Shown piece after piece: positions 26,811 to 38,600 of a stretch of DNA of 64,000 nucleotides (positions within the stretch are counted from its first letter, which is position 1; each line of letters starts with the position of its first letter). Where the stretch lies: assembly GCA_030824515.1 (NCBI GenBank), contig JAVBXN010000017.1:97396-161395 (forward strand), in the 5' to 3' direction. The stretch is from Pelobacter sp. Lineage in GTDB: Bacteria > Desulfobacterota > Desulfuromonadia > Geobacterales > Pseudopelobacteraceae. A program made the translations under genes and the position numbers. The notes below the pieces were generated by a model. It made no database searches, was not told the origin of the DNA, and saw only the letters and a program-made list of their open reading frames with translations.

Positions 26811-28045
26811 TGACCTTTCTGGTTTCCGCAAAGGGGAATGACATAACCGCATGGCGCGCGGCCAGGGATTTTGCGACAACCTACAGGCAGATACTGCTGG
26901 ATCAGGTCGCTTCCGGCAATTTTGGCACTGCGGAAGAACTGTTTTCCAAGGCTTCCACCACTCTGGAAAAATTGTCGGAGGAGCATGATACACTGACAAA
27001 CAGACTTGACGGAATATTGAATGAAATCTCCGAGGTAAAACAGCCAAGTCGCCTCAAAGAGCTGGTGAACCTCTTTTACACGGAGCTGTATCATCATATG
27101 GAACTGTTCCGGGCAGCTCCCGCCTTTTACCAGATGAGCATGGCCTGTCTGAACCGAGTCAATTGCACGCTGATAAGGTATGCCATGGATCAGTTGGGGC
27201 TGTTCGCTCAGCGTATTCCGGAAATTGCGATACTGGCGCTGGGACCGGCCGGACGTTCCGAGTTTACCCCCTTCTGCCCGCTACAGCTGATGCTGGTCCA
27301 TGGTGATACGGATGCGTCCGGGACCGAGACGCTCAATCTCTTCAGCCATATTCTGCATTCCGGATACGAGGAGATCGGGCTGCGTATCGATCCGGTAGTC
27401 ACACCGCGCAACCCGGCCTGGCGGGGGAGCTTGGTGCAGTGGAAACAGCGCTGTCTGGACGGTCTGCAGAAGCTTGATGATACCGAAGTGATCAACCTGT
27501 TGCGGCTCGCTGACCTGCATGCATTGTCTCCCAATGAAGAGCTCGGTAAACAGCTGAAGAAAACAGCCATTCCGCTCTTGCAGGCAAGTCGTCCCGCGCT
27601 GAGCAATCTGGTTTCCAGGATGATTTCACTTTCAAACGGTCTCAGCATGATGGGGGGGTTGAAACTGGAGCGGAGGCACCCGGATGCCGGTCTTTTCGGC
27701 CTGCTGGATCATGGACTGTTGCCGCTGTCTTCGGCGATCACGGTGCTGACTCTGATAAAAAAAGCCACTTCCTGCGGCTCGATTCACAGGGTTCGCGAGC
27801 TGCTGATCAACAGTCAGCTGGATGTGGATTTGACGGAAAGAATTCTGGCAACGTGGCATACCCTGCACGAATTTCTGCTGCTCCGTGAAAGATCCTTCAG
27901 TATCGGCTCGTTCAACAATCGCTCCACATACCTTGATCCGGAGGCTCTTGACGAGACCCAACTCAATGCATTAAAAGGGGCGCTTGAGTCGGTCGGTTTC
28001 ATACAGAGGCAGGTCGGCAGTATCTTTACCTGGATGGGGGAATAA
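26810..28045 (+). CDS. DUF294-type nucleotidyltransferase-like protein with degenerate active site
   Basis: 411 residues. The region ILALGPAGRSEFTPFCPLQLMLVHGD aligns with the DUF294 (GlnD-like) nucleotidyltransferase motif GSAGRXE...DQD. However, the metal-binding aspartates are replaced by CPLQL, so catalysis is unlikely. A helical N-terminal part and a DUF294_C-like C-terminal part (from about residue 240) are kept. CBS domains often found in this family are absent. GGAGG precedes ATG 26810, which overlaps the symporter stop by one base. This suggests a regulator of that symporter, as DUF294 genes often neighbour acetate permeases. Confidence 0.75.
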   Translation: MTFLVSAKGNDITAWRAARDFATTYRQILLDQVASGNFGTAEELFSKASTTLEKLSEEHDTLTNRLDGILNEISEVKQPSRLKELVNLFYTELYHHMELFRAAPAFYQMSMACLNRVNCTLIRYAMDQLGLFAQRIPEIAILALGPAGRSEFTPFCPLQLMLVHGDTDASGTETLNLFSHILHSGYEEIGLRIDPVVTPRNPAWRGSLVQWKQRCLDGLQKLDDTEVINLLRLADLHALSPNEELGKQLKKTAIPLLQASRPALSNLVSRMISLSNGLSMMGGLKLERRHPDAGLFGLLDHGLLPLSSAITVLTLIKKATSCGSIHRVRELLINSQLDVDLTERILATWHTLHEFLLLRERSFSIGSFNNRSTYLDPEALDETQLNALKGALESVGFIQRQVGSIFTWMGE

Positions 28046-28049
28046 GGTT

Positions 28050-28895
28050 GTGATCCTTTCCCTTTCCACCGGAAGTCTGTTTACCCTGCCGCTAAGGAGA
28101 GTTTTCGAGCTGTCAGCGGAAGCGGGCTTCGACGGTGTAGAATTGATCATCAATCAAGATTTTCAGCGAGTAAATGCGGTCAAGCTGATCAAGTCGCTGC
28201 AGGAGATAACGACCATCCACTCCATTCATTCTCCGTTCATGCCGCTGGACGGCTGGGGAGGGCCGATGGAGTCCCTTAAGCTCAGCATAGAGCTTGCGGC
28301 AGCCTGCGATATTCCTTTGGTGAACTTTCATCCACCTTCATGGATGGGGTTCGAAATTGGGTTCCTGCGCTGGCTGTACAGCGTACACGATTTCCAGAAA
28401 GAGCTGGGAATGGACGGCAAGGTAACCATAACCATGGAAAATATGCCCTGGGTCGGCAAGATGAAGATCAACCCCCATATCCTCTCGAATACCGCGCAGA
28501 TGATCGATTTTGTGCGTGAACACAATCTCTTCATGACCTTTGACTGCACTCACATGGGATCTGGCAAGGCTAATTTCATCAACGACTTCTTTCTGTTTTA
28601 CGAGTCGGGTAGAATCCGCAATATTCATTTTTCCGACTATGGTCATGGACGTGAACATCTGTTGCCGGGGCACGGCATCCTGCCACTGACCCGCTTCCTG
28701 AACCATCTGCGAAACACTGATTATCAAAGCACGGTGACACTTGAGCTCGACCCGTCGGAATTTCCCAAAGGAGAGCATATCATTCTGGAAAGCCTGAAAG
28801 AGATACTCGCTTTTCTCCGGACCGAAACCAACTCCCCTACAGGTCATCTGCAAACTCACTCCCATGAAGTTGCCCAGATCGCCTCGGCGGTCTGA
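28050..28895 (+). CDS. Sugar phosphate isomerase/epimerase-like TIM-barrel protein
   Basis: 281 residues of the xylose isomerase-like/AP endonuclease 2 family. Metal-ligand positions are visible: GVELII, HSIHSPF, NFHPPSW, ITMENM, FDCTHMG, IHFSDYG and TLELDPSEF. The start is GTG 28050, four bases after the upstream stop; the longer frame would overlap that gene. The substrate is unknown. Cotranscription with the symporter and DUF294 genes is likely from the spacing. Confidence 0.78.
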   Translation: MILSLSTGSLFTLPLRRVFELSAEAGFDGVELIINQDFQRVNAVKLIKSLQEITTIHSIHSPFMPLDGWGGPMESLKLSIELAAACDIPLVNFHPPSWMGFEIGFLRWLYSVHDFQKELGMDGKVTITMENMPWVGKMKINPHILSNTAQMIDFVREHNLFMTFDCTHMGSGKANFINDFFLFYESGRIRNIHFSDYGHGREHLLPGHGILPLTRFLNHLRNTDYQSTVTLELDPSEFPKGEHIILESLKEILAFLRTETNSPTGHLQTHSHEVAQIASAV

Positions 28896-28950
28896 GGCGC
28901 AACCGAGATGCTGCCGGCTACAAATCCGTATCATGAAATGATCATATTCA

Positions 28951-29802
28951 ATGTCTGACAGCTACATCGAAAAATCTTTCCTATATCTGGTTATTGCATC
29001 GCTGCTGTTGCATATCGGTGCTTTTGTCGCACTCTACTATTGGCCCCGGAACGCTCCCGAACCACCCAAGGAACCGGTCTACATCGATCTGCAACAGATG
29101 CCGGAAATAAAGCAACCGCCATTGCCGCGACAGCAGGAAACCAGGCGGCAGTCCGAACAGCGGGTGCGGGTGGAACGCGAGATGGCTCCGCGCGGAGATG
29201 CGCCTCGGGACAGTCGCCCTGCCCAGTTGCCGCAGAAGCCACAGCGTGAGCAACGCGCCGCTGCTGCCAGACCGGCCATGCCGCTGCCGGCCGACAGGAG
29301 TCAACCCCAGGTGGCGCCAGGTTCCTCGGCGGCCAGCCTGTTGAAACCCAAATCCAAATCGTCCACGGAGCAGTCACAGCCTCAGCCTCAGCTTTTTCCG
29401 GGGGCCAGCCGGCTGGCAAAGCTGGAAGAGAGCTACCGCCGCAAATTCGAAAATGATCTGGCTGATGGCGACACCCGCTTTCTGAACAGTGATGACATTC
29501 AGTTCGGCTCTTTCCTGCGCCGCTTCGAGGGAGCGGTCTACGGTGTCTGGCGCTATCCGCAGGAGGCGGCCATGAAGGGGATTGAGGGCATCACGCCGGT
29601 CAGGATCACCTTTAACAGGCGCGGCGAGATCACCAACATTCAGCAGCTTGAGAGCTCCGGTGCCCGTATCCTTGACGAGGAGGTGCTACGGACACTGCGG
29701 GCCATCGGTCCGGTGGGCGGTTTCCCCAAAGGATACGACAAGGACGAGTTTCACCTGATTGCGTTTTTCCAGTATGGCGGGACACGGAGGGCGCTGCGCT
29801 GA
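28951..29802 (+). CDS. tonB: TonB-like energy transducer
   Basis: 283 residues. One N-terminal membrane helix (about residues 9-30) is followed by a Pro/Gln/Arg-rich periplasmic spacer and a C-terminal TonB domain. The domain runs from about residue 190 ([31 protein letters not shown] through [15 protein letters not shown]). No ExbB or ExbD is adjacent. It could energise the TonB-dependent receptor at 48.3 kb, though 19 kb apart. The cobB gene starts two bases after its stop. Confidence 0.85.
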   Translation: MSDSYIEKSFLYLVIASLLLHIGAFVALYYWPRNAPEPPKEPVYIDLQQMPEIKQPPLPRQQETRRQSEQRVRVEREMAPRGDAPRDSRPAQLPQKPQREQRAAAARPAMPLPADRSQPQVAPGSSAASLLKPKSKSSTEQSQPQPQLFPGASRLAKLEESYRRKFENDLADGDTRFLNSDDIQFGSFLRRFEGAVYGVWRYPQEAAMKGIEGITPVRITFNRRGEITNIQQLESSGARILDEEVLRTLRAIGPVGGFPKGYDKDEFHLIAFFQYGGTRRALR

Positions 29803-29803
29803 C

Positions 29804-31213
29804 ATGGGCGGACATGGTTTATTGATAGCGGCTCCCCAGAGCGGCAGCGGCAAGACCACGGTCAGTCTGGCAATCATGGCGGCCCTCAGGCGGCGCGGGC
29901 TGGCGGTGGCTCCCTTCAAGTGCGGGCCGGACTTTATCGACCCCGGTTATCACCGCCTGGTGACCGGCCGGCCGTCAATCAACCTGGATGCCTGGATGTG
30001 CCCGGAAGAGTTCGTGTCCGGTTCATTTCTGAAGCAGTCGTCTGATGCCGATCTGGCTGTTATCGAAGGGGTGATGGGGCTGTTCGACGGACTGGGCGCT
30101 TCACCGTTCGAGGGGAGCAGCGCCCGGATCGCGGCGCTCACCGGCGCTCCGGTGGTGTTGGTGGTGAACGCCCGCGGCATGGCGGCCAGCGCGGCGGCGC
30201 TGGTTCGGGGCTTTGCCGGGTTTGACCTGCGCGTAAAGGTGGCCGGGGTAATTTTCAACAATGTCGGCAGTGAGTCCCATGCCGAACTGTTGCGACAGGT
30301 AATGTCACAGTCACTGCCAGAGGTCGCTGTTTTCGGCTGTATTCCCAGGGACGAAGCACTGGCTATCCCCTCGCGACATCTGGGGCTGGTGACGGCCGAG
30401 GACAATCCTCTGCCGCCGGAGTTCATGGAACGGCTGACAGCGATGGCTGAACGTTACCTGGACCTGGATGGATTGGCGGGGTTAAAGTTAAATCCCCCCC
30501 AGCCCCCCTTTTGTAAAGGGGGGAGTCCTCTGTTCTTTCTTTCTGCGGGTGAGGAACGCGTGCGCATTGCCGTGGCCCGCGACGCCGCCTTCTGTTTCGT
30601 CTACGAAGACAACCTGCGCCTGCTGCGCGAAGCCGGGGCCGAGATTGTCACCTTCTCGCCGTTGGAGGACAATGGCCTTCCGGACGGAATCGGCGGCATC
30701 TATCTGCCGGGGGGCTACCCGGAACTCTACGCCGAACGCCTGGCAGCCAACAGCTCCATGCTGGCGGCGATCAGGAACTCTGTCGCCGTGGAAATGCCGG
30801 TCTATGCCGAGTGCGGAGGATACGTCTATCTGACGGAGGGACTGGAAGAAAGCGCGGGTCGGGCAGCGGTGGATTTTGTGGGGATTTTCCCGGTGAGGGC
30901 CAGAATGCTGCCTAGTCGCAAAGCGCTGGGTTACAGGCAGGCGGAGTTGCTGCAAGATACGCTGCTGGGCGGAAGCGGAACCGTCTGCCGGGGGCATGAA
31001 TTCCACTATTCGGAAACCGGAGTGATGCCCGACTGTATCGGGCGCAACTACAACGTATCACGGCAGGGAGTGCTGCTGGGCCGGGAAGGTTTCAGCGTCC
31101 GCAGCTGCCTGGCCTCATACCTGCACCTGCACTTCGGCAGCAATCCCGGGATCGCCCCGGCGCTGGTGGCGGCCTGTCGCCAGTATGCATGCAAAACGGC
31201 AACGCCCCTATAG
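29804..31213 (+). CDS. cobB: Cobyrinate a,c-diamide synthase CobB/CbiA
   Basis: 469 residues. The N-terminal ATP-binding domain opens with [14 protein letters not shown] and carries the [11 protein letters not shown] block. The C-terminal glutamine amidotransferase domain has [13 protein letters not shown], the nucleophile region [10 protein letters not shown], and a closing histidine in HLHFG. It amidates two carboxylates of cobyrinic acid in anaerobic cobamide synthesis. Between the domains, about residues 229-241 are encoded by a palindromic repeat inserted in frame. Its stop overlaps that of the convergent beta-barrel gene by six bases. Confidence 0.92.
   Translation: MGGHGLLIAAPQSGSGKTTVSLAIMAALRRRGLAVAPFKCGPDFIDPGYHRLVTGRPSINLDAWMCPEEFVSGSFLKQSSDADLAVIEGVMGLFDGLGASPFEGSSARIAALTGAPVVLVVNARGMAASAAALVRGFAGFDLRVKVAGVIFNNVGSESHAELLRQVMSQSLPEVAVFGCIPRDEALAIPSRHLGLVTAEDNPLPPEFMERLTAMAERYLDLDGLAGLKLNPPQPPFCKGGSPLFFLSAGEERVRIAVARDAAFCFVYEDNLRLLREAGAEIVTFSPLEDNGLPDGIGGIYLPGGYPELYAERLAANSSMLAAIRNSVAVEMPVYAECGGYVYLTEGLEESAGRAAVDFVGIFPVRARMLPSRKALGYRQAELLQDTLLGGSGTVCRGHEFHYSETGVMPDCIGRNYNVSRQGVLLGREGFSVRSCLASYLHLHFGSNPGIAPALVAACRQYACKTATPL
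30490..30526. repeat. Palindromic C/G-tract repeat inside cobB
   Basis: A C-rich start leads into a perfect 9-base stem CCCCCCTTT / AAAGGGGGG with a TGT loop (30503-30523). This is the form of a common intergenic repeat. Here it is translated, giving [11 protein letters not shown] in the linker between the two CobB domains. Confidence 0.75.
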
Positions 31214-32566
31214 GTGGACCTGCATCATCATACTCAGATAAAAAGCGTCCTTGGCGCTATCCCTGTAAAAATTCCCCGGAACAAAATACTCCATGGTCAG
31301 CAGCGAACTCAGGCGCTTGTCAAACTTGTGAGATAGCACTGTCTGCTGGAGATGCCCTCTCTCCTTGCCGCTGTTAGAGAACATGGCTGCATTGGGGCCG
31401 GTGACCCTGGTCTTCTCGATCGCGCTCAGATAGTTGTATGCCAGGTTCAAACTTGTGGAAGGAGTGAAATTCAGCGTCATATTGATCCTGTACAGTCCCA
31501 GGTTTGACCAGTATGAACCGATGCCGGTTTCCCTGGAATAGGCATACTTGTAAAGCGCGCTCATCCACTTGTATCTTGAAAACAGTGGATCCCACCCCTC
31601 GTTGGCATCGGAATTCGTGTCATCTCCGGAAAGGTACACGTAACCCGCTTCGATATCAGGCCTCCAGGGCAGGTTCTCCAGCGACCGCTTGATGAAGATG
31701 CTGCCCCCGTCAGCGGTCCTCTTCCTGCCGCCGTCGTACTCGCCGAACTGATGGGCATATTCCACTTTCAGCGCCCAGGGGTGGAGGTCGTAGGCTGCCC
31801 TTATCCCGATCGTGTTCAGGAACAGCGTCGGCGTTTTCGCATTGATCCGCTCTTCCTGCTTGTAAATGTAATAGGGTTCGATGGTCAGGTTATCGCCGAT
31901 CCTGTTTTTGCCGTAGAGTACAAAGGCCTCCTCGTCCGAGCTGTTCAGGATGCGCTGATTGTACTTGTAGAGCCTGCCGCTTTTTGCCGGGTGCAGTACC
32001 GGCAGCAGCTGGTCCGTCATGGTGTTGTAGATATACAAAAGGTCCACGCTGTTGTTGCCGGTGATTTTCCAGGTTGCCTTGGCCGCGTTGAAGTATTTGG
32101 TCCTGTCCGCTGAAACCGGTGTGCCGTCGGCAATCAGGAAGCCATCTCCATAGCGCAGCTCCTGGCGCCCGATCCTCAAGTCCAGCGGGATTCCGGCCGC
32201 ATCCTTGACATCCACGTAAAGGCTCTCGAAAAAGACCTCGTCCTGTTCCAGATCCTTATTGTCGGTGCTGGAGGAGCTGATGTAGCTTTTAGGTTCGGTG
32301 GAAAGTTTCAGGTATGCAGCTGCGTTTTTATTGAGCTGCAGCCTGCTCCAAAGCGAAACCTTGAGCCGCAGGTAGTTTTCATCGTCCAGGGCCAGGGTGC
32401 TCATATCGAACGCCCCTTTCCAATACTCGTACCTCAGCCTGAAATCGGCGCCATAGTCGAACTTTGTCTCCGCAAGTGAAACCGCCGCGAACAACAGAAC
32501 CGCTGACATGGAAAAAAACAGCGTCTGAAATTTCCATATCAGCCCGGAAACTATATTTATTTTCAA
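31208..32566 (-). CDS. Outer membrane beta-barrel (alginate-export-like porin)
   Basis: 452 residues with a signal peptide (cleavage near SLAE) and then alternating amphipathic strands through to a terminal strand ending MMMQVHL. The segment [36 protein letters not shown] matches alginate-export/AlgE-like barrels. The start is taken as TTG 32566, because GGAGAGG lies 7 bases upstream on the minus strand and no ATG offers one. It lies 35 bases downstream of the giant cytochrome gene, so the two are probably one transcript. Alginate itself is an unlikely substrate here. Confidence 0.75.
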   Translation of the reverse strand: MKINIVSGLIWKFQTLFFSMSAVLLFAAVSLAETKFDYGADFRLRYEYWKGAFDMSTLALDDENYLRLKVSLWSRLQLNKNAAAYLKLSTEPKSYISSSSTDNKDLEQDEVFFESLYVDVKDAAGIPLDLRIGRQELRYGDGFLIADGTPVSADRTKYFNAAKATWKITGNNSVDLLYIYNTMTDQLLPVLHPAKSGRLYKYNQRILNSSDEEAFVLYGKNRIGDNLTIEPYYIYKQEERINAKTPTLFLNTIGIRAAYDLHPWALKVEYAHQFGEYDGGRKRTADGGSIFIKRSLENLPWRPDIEAGYVYLSGDDTNSDANEGWDPLFSRYKWMSALYKYAYSRETGIGSYWSNLGLYRINMTLNFTPSTSLNLAYNYLSAIEKTRVTGPNAAMFSNSGKERGHLQQTVLSHKFDKRLSSLLTMEYFVPGNFYRDSAKDAFYLSMMMQVHL

Positions 32567-32601
32567 ATCAAATCCTCTCCAACTAAAAGCGAATATAAAT
32601 T

Positions 32602-35600
32602 TTATCGGGAAAACGCATGTATTATCCATTCCAGGACGGCGGCAAACAGAGACATCAGTTTTGACGCAAAACCAAGTATTTCAGACCAGATCGATGGCTT
32701 CGGTTCGGGCGCGTCCGCAGCCCTCCCGATCCCTGGTGCCGGTTTCATGTTTTTTTCCGGACTGGAAGGCACGGCTTTTATCGCCGCTTCAGGCCTGGTG
32801 ACATGAAGTCTTGCAAGCCCGGTTCCGCCATTGCCGGCGATCGACATCTCATCGTTATTTGATGCAAAAGCCTGCCCGGCTCCAAGCTGGAAGGTTCTGT
32901 TTTCCTTCCTGATGCCGCTTTCCATCCGCGTATTGTATCTACCGATATAGTCCAGGTGATCACTGTCCTGCGGATAGCCCTCACGGCTCTCGTCATAGGG
33001 GAAGTTGCTCATGCCGGCGAAAGGCAGCGGCTCTACCGTAGGCGACACGTTGCGATTGCTGAGGCTCTTGTAATAACCGTTCGAGTAGAGCAGGTATCTC
33101 CTTGATGTTCCTTTCGGCCCCTTTGCCGTCTGGTCGAAGCGGAGCACAATTTCGTCACCGCTTCCGAAGATCACGAACTTGTCGTCCTGGGTCGTCAACA
33201 GAGGAGTCACATCACCGAACCTGGTGTAGTAACCCGGCATATATGTTGGTGGGGTGTCATTCCTGGTGCCATAGATGAACTTGACTACCTCGCCTTTGTT
33301 TACAGATGTGGAAGCATCGTGCCCGTGATAGCCCAGTTCCGCGGATGAGAGCGGCACTTCGCTGATAATTGCCGCTTCGTCGGCTGTGGTGTCGAAGAGG
33401 ATGCTTCTGATGTAAGTCTTGTACAGGTATTTGATCCTCAACTTGTAGACTTTGCTTTTGAAGGCAGTGGTGAGATTGATTGCCGTCGGGCCTCCGCCAT
33501 CGCGCGGCACGATGCTGCGCTCTTTCATCGGAACCGCCACCCAGTTGCCTTTGTTGTCCAGTACCTCTATTTTGGACTTCGCCAGAAACTTGTTGGCAAT
33601 TTCGTGCCCTTCGTTGGTGTTGGGGAACGCGGTCGCTCCGTCGATGACAAGTTTTATCATCGACGCCCCGGAGAGATCTCCAAGGTCGATTTCCAGGGTC
33701 TGCCAGCCGAATCCGGAGTTTCTGTCCCTGTTCAAAACCACATAGCTGTTGCCGCTGCCAGAGAGCTTTCCGCTAATCTCTTCGCCGGTTTCCAGATGTT
33801 TCACGGTCAACGGTTTCTTCAGGTTTCTGCTTGCCGTGTGAATTACTTGTTCCGGTGCGACATATGCTCCCCCGGTTATCGGCAGCCGTTCGGCATAGAG
33901 ATCGCGGTTGTCGGGTATGTCAACGGCATAGAGCTTGATCGCATCAAGGTAATTGGCCTCGACTTTTTCCTCTACCAGCCTCAATTCATATTTGCCGTTT
34001 TTCAGGGCCGGATTGGCTGCCAGCAGGTAATAATCGAACGGATTCGACCTTCTGAAGCCGTTGGGATCCCGGTTGCCGAGCTTGCCGGCCGGATAGATGT
34101 CAGATTCAAGGGCATACTTGCTGCCGTCCCAGGTAAACAGTATCGGGCAGGAAGTGGCGCAGCTGTTGTCACAGGTGCAGTCCCAGTTGTATGTGTCAAT
34201 GAAGGAGAGGTTCTCCGAATACGACGACTCCATGGCGGTATCCACCGCATCGCGGGCCTTGACTCGCCAATACCAGGTGCTTGCGGCAAGCGAGGGAGTG
34301 GTCCAGTTTGTTGCCAAAATCCAACCGGGTTGCTGCAGGTTGGAGCTGTCGAAGCCGGGAGAAGTGTCCAGCTGCAGGAAGTACTCCACCGCGTGGCCAT
34401 CGGGCGCGGTTACCGGGTTCCACTGCAGGGTATGTGCGTAGGCGGTGGTACAGGCCGTGTTCCCGCCGGCCTGGGAGATCAGCACTGGTGCGATCGGCGG
34501 CAGAGGGTCGCTCGATATGGTGAAGCTGTTTGCGTTGGACGGATCTGACACTGCGCCGGTATGGACGCTGTCACGGGCTCTGACCCGCCAGTGCCAGGCG
34601 CCGGGCGCCACAGACTGGGCCCAGCCTGTGGCCGCCTGCCATGAGGACTGGTAGGCGATGCCGGCGAAATCCGCTGTCGCGCTGACCTCGACAAAATACT
34701 CCATCGCATCGGTATCGGTCGGCACAACCGGATTCCACTGGAAGGTCACATTCACGTTGATGCTGCTGCTGTAGTTGGGCTGTGCGATCAGGACCGGGGC
34801 CGCTGGCGGCGCATAGGTTATGCCGAAGCCTTCCGCGGCCGAAGGGGGCGAAATCGAAGTGATATGCAGTGTGTCGCGCGACGTGACCCGCCAGTACCAG
34901 CTTCCGGTCGGTACAGCCTGGGACCAGCTGGCGCCGGCCTGCCAGTCCGAAACATAGGTGACCGGAGAGAAACCAGGGTTGCTGCTGATCTGGACCAGGT
35001 ACTGGCACGCATCCCCATCGGGCGCCGTAACCGGATTCCACTGGAATGTGACATTTTTCTGCGTGCCGCTGGTGTAGGTCGTGGCTGGTTGCGGCACCAC
35101 GGTTGGAGCCGAAGGGGCAATCAGGGTAATGCTGAAACTGTTGGTTCCGGATGGAGCCGAAACAGCACTGGTGTGGACGCTGTCTCTGGATGTGACCCGC
35201 CAGTACCAGGTCCCGACCGGTATCGCCTGTGTCCAGCTGATGCCGGCCTGCCATCCCGACTGATATGGTATTGACGAGAAGGCAGGGGTGTCGCTGACTT
35301 CGACAAGGTACTGCATCGGATCGACGTCTGAGGGAATCACCGTGCTCCACTGGAAGGTCTTGCTGATTGCGCCGCCACTGGAACTGGAGCCGGTCTGTGG
35401 CGTCAGGGTCGGAGGAGCAGGCGCGGCATAGCTTATGCTGAATGTGTCGTATGGGGTTGGCGCCGATTGCGCCGTGATGGAACTGCTGTCCCTTGCCGTC
35501 ACCCGCCAGTACCATGTGCCGATCGGAAGAGCCTGGGTCCAGCTGGTGCCGGCCTGCCAGCCGGAGTTACGGGTGATGGGTGAGAAACCGGCGTTGTCGC

Positions 35601-38600
35601 TTAACTCTACGTAATACTGGGTTGCAGCACCGCTGGGACAGCTTACCGCACTCCACTGCAGGGTGCTGCTCCTGTCACCGCCACTGCTGCTGGTGTTGGG
35701 CTGATCCGTCAGCGTTGGCGCGGCTGGCGGCGTAGCAACCGCCCAGGGGGTCACCGTGTTCCAGCTCTGATCGGTGCCGCTGCCGGTATTGCTTTCATGG
35801 CAGCTTACCACGAAGGAAGCGTTGCATGCTGGCCCTCCCGGATAATCACACCAGCCGCTTCCACCGTATACACCCGGGATTCTACCGCTTCCGCTGCCAA
35901 AATCACCTGATCCGGCATTTGAGGTAAAAGCATTGTTGTTCAGTGAAGAGCGCCCTTTATGGATGCCGTCCAGACAGTTAGTGACCATCAGGCGCGGCAG
36001 AACCGAGCTGGTATGGGCCGAGTGGCATTTCGAACAGGTAAAACTGTGTTGAGTCGTCCCGTTGGCGCTCTTCCATCCCTTGACCGCTTCGTGAACCCGG
36101 TCCTTGCTCTTCCATGTATGGCTGCTGCCGTTCGTAAGCGTGGTTTTGCCATGACATTCCAGGCAGAGTCCTGCGGACAGTGATGTGTCGTTCATGGCCA
36201 GTCCAGCAACCGGCACATTGTTAATTGCCGCGCCGAAAGTGTTCTGGTCCAGATGGAAGGGTAGGTCGGCACCTCCTGATGCAAACATGTCATAGCCGCT
36301 TGCCGGCGCCGTGTCTTCCATGTACGGAGAGGTAAGCCAGGTTCCCTTCAGCAGCGGCACTGAGTACTGCTGTCTGCTGCCCAGGGTTGGACTGACTCCA
36401 TGCGGGTCATGGCAGGGGGTGCAGAGTCCGTTGATGGTTGCTGCCGGCGTGCCCGAAAGTGTTGATGACGCGCCGAAATGGCCTCCCATCGAGGTGTTAA
36501 CGCCCTTGAACGGGTATCTCTGTTCAGATCCTGTGCTGCTGTTTCCCATGTAGGGAGAATCCCAGTAGCCGAGGATCGGCTGGCTGGAGCCATAGGTGGA
36601 GCTGTAGCCCCAGGGGGTTGTGTAACCCTTGAAGGCTGCAAGCGGAGCCTGCCTGGGAGTGGAGCCGAGGTGGCAGTCGAGGCAGAGGCTGGCGCCCGGA
36701 TTGCGCAGGCTCTTGTTCGAAGCCGAGCCTCCAGCTGTGGGAGCGTAGGTTGCCGAATAACCGCCGAATCCGCGTGCGGTCTGCTTGAGTATGCCGCCCC
36801 GGTTGCGTCCGGTGGCGCTGGAATAACGGCTGGTTATGCCGGAAACGGCAGAACCGTGGGAGTTGTGGCAGTCATAACACTGGACGCTGGCGGCGCCGCT
36901 GGTGTTTGCCACCGTGCCGTCCACGCCGCTGACCGTATCCCAGCCGCGCTGGTTGGCCGCTGACCTGCCGTGGGCCGAATAGGCTTTTTCGATCTTCTTC
37001 CTGGACGTGTTGGAGTATGCGGCGGAGGTGTACTTGCCCCAGCTGGTTGTGGCTGTCTGTGAGTAGCGCGCGGCAACGCTGGTCCCGTCCCAGGCGTACT
37101 GTTTCGGTGTTTTGCCGTCGCCGAAAGGGGTTGCGGTATTGTTTCCGTCGCTGTGGCATCCCAGGCAGTGGTTGGAGATCCTGGCAATTTCGCTGCTGCT
37201 GCCGTTGGCGCTGTAGAGCACGGCACTGGTGCTGCTGTAGAAGGTCGGGCGGCTGCCGCTGCCGTAAACCACCAGGTTGATCGCCGCACCGGGGCTGGCT
37301 TTCCCGGCGTGATAGAGCGGATTGATGGTTCCGTTGCCGTTGGCCTCCCAATGGCACTGGAAACAGTGCGCATCGGTCAGGGTGCCCTGGATGTGATGCG
37401 AACCGGAGGCAAACTGGGATGTTATGGCGGCCCGGTTGCCCTGCGGCACGGAGTGGCAGCCGAGGCAGGCGCTGCCGCCCCATTGGGCCGAGGTGTTGCC
37501 GTGGCAGGCAATGGCGCTGCAGCCGCCGAAGCCGTCGCCGGCGGACGGGCTGCCGTCATAGAGTCCCGAAGAATACATGGGGGGGAACTTGACATCGATC
37601 TTCTGGTCCACATGCAGGCTGTTGCCGTTATGACAGACCGAAGCGCAGCCGTTAAGGCCGTTGTCTCCGACATAGTTGTGGCAGTTGGCGCATCTGGCCG
37701 GTCCGCCGGGGGTGGTTCCCAGGGACTGCAGGTGCCTGGTGTGGCTGCCGGAGGCGATCTCGGGGGTGTTGGCCGGCAAGCCGCCGTAAACGCTGCCGTG
37801 CAGGTAGTCAACCGCATGGCAGGAACCGCAGCGGCCGTCATTTACGTTGCCCCAGGCCGGGGTCTTGTACTCTCCCGGCTGCCCGGTAAGTTTGCCCCCG
37901 GTGGCGGTCTGCACAATGCTGTGGCAATACAGGTTGGCGCATTGCCCGTATGCGGCGGCGGGTACCGGTGTCGCGGAGCCGCTTGACATGCCGCGGTACA
38001 CAGCCCCGGAGAGTGCGGGTTTGCCGGTGGAATCGAATGACCATTCCAGTTTGCCGTTAACATGCGTGGGCGAATAGTTGTTGTGGCAGACCGTACAGCC
38101 CAGGTTGCGTCCGTAGATATAGTTGTAGCCCGGTACCAGCGGGGGATTGGGCGTGCTTTCCGGGAAATATGCCAGTCCCGAGCTGACGTGGGTCTTGTGG
38201 CTGCCCCGCAAAGGCGGGCTGGAGGCCGATGCGCCGTGGCAGGCTCCGCATTGGCCGGTGGCGGTGTTGCCCCAGCTGGGGGTGATATTGCTTCCGCCGT
38301 TCCTGTCGTTGGCCACGCTCATGCTTGTGCCATGACAGTAGGTGCCGAGGCATGATCCGAATTTAGTGGTTTGTGATGCCGAGTTGCTGGGGAGATAAGC
38401 GGTTATCGGGCTGAATACGGCTGAGTAACTTCCGCTGGGGACGTTGGACGGAGTCCGGGGCTGGACGACCAGGCCCCTGCGGCCGCCACTGGTGGCGTGG
38501 GCGAACGGTTTGGGGGCGCCGGCATGGTCCGAGTGACATTTGGCGCAGCCGTTCACCCCGTTGTAATAGGTGCTGTGGATTGCGTGACTTCCGGCTGCGC

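Noticed and set aside
33604..34548. 314-residue frame antisense to the cytochrome
   Set aside because: Mirrors the repeated Fn3 region; no independent support.
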